A DNA stretch of 64,000 nucleotides from Archaeoglobus sp. JdFR-37. Its GTDB lineage: Archaea > Halobacteriota > Archaeoglobi > Archaeoglobales > Archaeoglobaceae. The notes beneath the pieces are model-generated. The model ran no database searches, was not told the DNA's origin, and was given only the letters and a program-made list of their open reading frames with translations. Below, piece after piece: positions 61,567 through 64,000 of the stretch (its first letter is position 1; the number at the start of each line of letters is the position of its first letter). A program made the translations under genes and the position numbers. Where the stretch lies: NCBI GenBank assembly GCA_002010215.1, contig MTMY01000033.1, forward strand, positions 1-64,000, read 5' to 3'.

Positions 61567-62158
61567 TTTTCCTATATTTTCCATACATTCTCAAATATTC
61601 CGCAAACTTCTTAAGAGTTTTCCTGAGGCTTCTAAACCCCTCCTCATCGTCCATTACTCCTTCAAGAGTATCTCTGCTCCATAGCGTTGCACCCAGATTG
61701 GCTCCAAAGAATCCACCACTCACAGGTATTACCCCGTTGAGAATGAAAAATGCATGGATCTGGAGAAGAGCAATCTCCTGTCCACCCATCCTGTCCCCTC
61801 CTACTGCAATACCCATTCCTACCTTACCTCGTAATGCGTTGGGATTTTTAGCCATGAGTGCACGGGTTCTGTCCATCACCGTTTTGAGTTGGGCAGAAAC
61901 TCCGCTGTTGTAAACCGGAGTTGCGAATATCAACCCTTCTGCATCTTCAAGAACGTCATATATTTCCCCCATTCCGTCTTGGAATATACACTCTTTCGCT
62001 TTTAAACAGTGATCGCAATGAATGCAGAAATTTATTTTCCGACCCCTAACGGTAATAAGCTTAGTTTCGAAACCCTCGTCTTCAAGGTATTTAAGTGCCT
62101 GAGAGAGCACATATTCTGTTGTTTTCTTTCTGGGGCTGCCTGAAATCCCAAGAATCAT
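61529..62158 (-). CDS. isf: Iron-sulfur flavoprotein
   Basis: 209 residues. Flavodoxin-like start ILGISGSPRKKTTEYVL, the compact cluster motif CIHCDHCLKAKEC (CX2CX2CX5C), and FATPVYNSGVSAQLKTVMDRT. ISF proteins take part in oxygen or peroxide defence and electron transfer in anaerobes. It overlaps afpA downstream. Confidence 0.93.
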   Translation of the reverse strand: MILGISGSPRKKTTEYVLSQALKYLEDEGFETKLITVRGRKINFCIHCDHCLKAKECIFQDGMGEIYDVLEDAEGLIFATPVYNSGVSAQLKTVMDRTRALMAKNPNALRGKVGMGIAVGGDRMGGQEIALLQIHAFFILNGVIPVSGGFFGANLGATLWSRDTLEGVMDDEEGFRSLRKTLKKFAEYLRMYGKYRKSEDSLGNNRGRG

Positions 62159-62238
62159 ATTTATAATGCTTGATTTACTAATTTAAATTTTGGGATAAAT
62201 GTCGAAATTAAAATATACTTCCCCGTTAAATTAACATT

Positions 62239-62862
62239 ATGAGCGATGCTGATTTGCTTGTGATTGCCGATCCTGGCGTTGAAGGCTCATCTCTCCTATT
62301 TGACCTTGCTACATCTGTTTCGGACAATGTTATATGGCTCGCATCAGAGCCAGCATTCACGATAAAAAATATTATTTTTTCCCACGATTATTCACCCGAT
62401 AAATTCACCATTTTCACAACCAAACAGATTGAAGGGTTCCATTTCGCCAACCTGATGAACCTCAATGAGATAAGCATAGGAATCTCCAAGGCAACATCTG
62501 GATTGAAGGATTTCAGCATGATAATCACGCTTCTTCCTGAACTCCTCCTGATCCATGGTCTGGAAAAAACATACATGTTCATGCTGAATACTATGTGGAA
62601 GATTCACAATCAGAACGGCAGGATATTCTGTCTTCTCACAAGGGGGGCTCAGCCAGAGAGAGATGAAATAATAGTTGGTCGGCTTTTTGCAATAGCCCTC
62701 AAACTTATCAGGAGGTTCTCAGAAAAGGCCTTCGAGCGGTATATTTTGCTGGAAACCCCTGTGGAGAGTGTAAAAGAAGATGTTTTTCCCGTCTCTACTG
62801 AAGGGTACAAAACGGTAATACCCCCTGCCCTCAAACACAAGCTTGTTGAAATAATGAAATAA
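62239..62862 (+). CDS. Uncharacterised protein, RecA-like fold without P-loop
   Basis: 207 residues. LLVIADPGVEGSSLLFDLATSVSDNVIWLASE resembles the start of RecA/KaiC-type domains, but the loop lacks GKT/S; MIITLLPELLLIHGLEKTYMFMLNTM may be the Walker B part. No family is assigned. It is convergent with the reductase gene, nine bases apart. Confidence 0.6.
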   Translation: MSDADLLVIADPGVEGSSLLFDLATSVSDNVIWLASEPAFTIKNIIFSHDYSPDKFTIFTTKQIEGFHFANLMNLNEISIGISKATSGLKDFSMIITLLPELLLIHGLEKTYMFMLNTMWKIHNQNGRIFCLLTRGAQPERDEIIVGRLFAIALKLIRRFSEKAFERYILLETPVESVKEDVFPVSTEGYKTVIPPALKHKLVEIMK

Positions 62863-62871
62863 ATTTATAAA

Positions 62872-63801
62872 CTATTTTCCATACATATATTCAAGCGATT
62901 TTACAAGCATTGTTATGACCTTATTCGCTTTCACATCAACTCCTAACTTTTCGCCTTCTGCAACTATCGCACCATTTAGAGTATCAATCTCTGTTCTGCG
63001 CTTTGCCTCCACATCCTGAAGCATAGAAACCTTATTATCTTTGGTTCCAGCGAAGGCCTGATAAACAAAGTCAGTGATGTTTTCCATCTCCGGGAAGTAG
63101 ATTCCCCTGGCTCTGGCAACATCCACGACTTCCTCTGCCAGCATCCTGATTAGCTCCTTAGTCTCACTGCATGCTAAGGCTTCAATACTGGTCATCCCGG
63201 TTATGGCTGCAACAGGGTTGCAGGCGACATTAGCAACGAGCTTCTTCCAAATGACTGCCTCGATATCGTCAACTACTTCAATCTGCTCTCCGGTCTTCTT
63301 CAGTTCGCCTATTACCTCCCAAAATCTCTCGTCAGGTTGCTTGTCGTACTTTCCAATCATCAAGAGGGGGCCATATCCACCAACGTACCTTATCACGTTC
63401 GGCTTCACAGGCATGCCGCTGTGAGCAGTTATTCCGGCAATAACTTTCTCCTTTCCTACAATGGATGCAATTATATCGTGAACTAGACCGTTCTGCACAG
63501 AAAGCACCATAGTGTCGTCTCCAATCATTGGCAATGCACCCTTTGTTGCGGGTTCAGTGGCATAACCTTTTACAGAAATCTGCACAAGGTCGACAACTCC
63601 GACTTCTTTAGGATTGGAGGTCACATTGATATTGTCAACGTGAACTTCAGAGCCGTCGGGCATGATTATCATAAATCCCTCTTTCCTGTACAGATCCACT
63701 TTATCCTTCACAACCTCGATCAGTGTAACTTCATGGGCTTTACTGAATATGTATGCAAAAATGCTACCGATAACTCCAGCCCCAACAATTGCAACCCGCA
63801 T
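62872..63801 (-). CDS. 2-dehydropantoate 2-reductase-family oxidoreductase
   Basis: 309 residues. NADP-binding GAGVIGSIFAYIFSKAHEVTLIE, NGLVHDI and the C-terminal KLVANVACNPVAAITGMT with Lys and Asn at the catalytic positions; RRTEIDTLNGAIV closes. The ketopantoate reductase step of CoA synthesis is likely, although archaeal members may have other substrates. Confidence 0.88.
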   Translation of the reverse strand: MRVAIVGAGVIGSIFAYIFSKAHEVTLIEVVKDKVDLYRKEGFMIIMPDGSEVHVDNINVTSNPKEVGVVDLVQISVKGYATEPATKGALPMIGDDTMVLSVQNGLVHDIIASIVGKEKVIAGITAHSGMPVKPNVIRYVGGYGPLLMIGKYDKQPDERFWEVIGELKKTGEQIEVVDDIEAVIWKKLVANVACNPVAAITGMTSIEALACSETKELIRMLAEEVVDVARARGIYFPEMENITDFVYQAFAGTKDNKVSMLQDVEAKRRTEIDTLNGAIVAEGEKLGVDVKANKVITMLVKSLEYMYGK

Positions 63802-63911
63802 ATTTAATAGTTACTTTACAGAATTTAAAAACTATTCGTGATAACTTGACACACTGTCTCAGGGTTCCAATGTATGATTAGCTTTTAATACTCTCCTGAT
63901 TGCATAATCTC

Positions 63912-64000
63912 ATGCCCGGCATAATTCCACATCGCCACTGTATAGTTTGTGGGAAAGCTGTTGAACCTGATGTTGTATATTGTAGTGATGAATGTCAGGA
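63912..64000 (+). CDS. Zinc-ribbon protein, 5' part (cut by window edge)
   Basis: ATG 63912, open to the edge. It reads MPGIIPHRHCIVCGKAVEPD and then VVYCSDECQ, the DUF2116-like treble-clef start (HCxxCGK, CSxxC). TATA (cttttaatac) about 28 bases upstream suggests a leaderless transcript. Confidence 0.8.
   Translation, partial: MPGIIPHRHCIVCGKAVEPDVVYCSDECQ

Noticed and set aside
1-64000. CRISPR array
   Set aside because: No regularly spaced direct repeats were seen, and no cas genes occur; the Lhr-like helicase and HEPN protein do not belong to a CRISPR system.

Overview
The window is archaeal and most resembles the Archaeoglobales (Archaeoglobus, Ferroglobus, Geoglobus). Evidence: F420 biosynthesis genes (cofH, cofG), a beta-RFAP synthase for tetrahydromethanopterin, an archaeoflavoprotein AfpA next to an iron-sulfur flavoprotein, Nop5 and fibrillarin, ribosomal protein L10e, archaeal GHMP shikimate kinase, RibL, Pcc1, TATA/BRE promoters, frequent leaderless starts and many GTG/TTG starts. 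No methyl-coenzyme M reductase genes are visible. Species assignment is inference.

Layout. 1-1.5 kb: mobile DNA, the 5' end of an IS200-type tnpA and an IS110-family element whose transposase is broken by two +1 frameshifts. 1.6-10.1 kb: a catabolic block with AtuA/DUF4387, an NrpR-like repressor, a TRAP-type permease, an ADP-forming succinyl-CoA ligase-type pair and a glutaryl-CoA dehydrogenase. Three promoters here carry a GGAA-N6-TTCC-type palindrome directly upstream of the TATA box, and a fourth copy marks a decayed duplicate of the dehydrogenase promoter. 10.4-14.6 kb: PRC-barrel, Thg1-like, HyuA-like and histone deacetylase-like genes, then L10e. 14.6-23 kb: sodium:solute symporter with a 37-residue accessory protein, acyl-CoA synthetase, nitrilase, FTR1 iron permease under a TTAGG-N4-CCTAA box, and a UPF0182 membrane protein. 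23-33 kb: DUF2240, phosphoesterase, AmmeMemoRadiSam-type enzyme, Lhr-like helicase, shikimate kinase, DUF255 protein and cofH/cofG.

33-37 kb is an accessory patch: HEPN-MNT and VapBC toxin-antitoxin pairs, a type IV pilin and a KaiC-like ATPase with a P-loop-less partner. 37-40 kb: a tungstate ABC transporter (tupABC) with a ModE-TOBE regulator. 40.2-45.7 kb is a tight seven-gene run: HTH-CBS regulator, ThiF-like protein, beta-RFAP synthase, Nop5, fibrillarin, HARP (protein-only RNase P) and HisRS. A secreted CAP-domain protein follows, then an 850-base AT-rich gap with two more TTAGG-N4-CCTAA boxes and a 12-base motif in three copies.

47-64 kb: a radical SAM enzyme with a methanogenesis-marker-11-like protein, thioredoxin reductase, ADP-ribosylglycohydrolase, a CcmC-like protein, the nucleotide gene run purA-trm112-pyrG-guaAB-argD, a ZIP transporter, leuD, a zinc peptide, a JAMM protease, ribL, pcc1, a DHH nuclease, initiator tRNA-Met, afpA/isf, a RecA-like orphan, a ketopantoate reductase-type protein and the start of a zinc-ribbon protein. 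Several genes are too short for ordinary ORF calling (37-residue symporter subunit, 29-residue zinc peptide, 59-residue Trm112-like protein, 36-residue leader ORF) and were read directly from the sequence.
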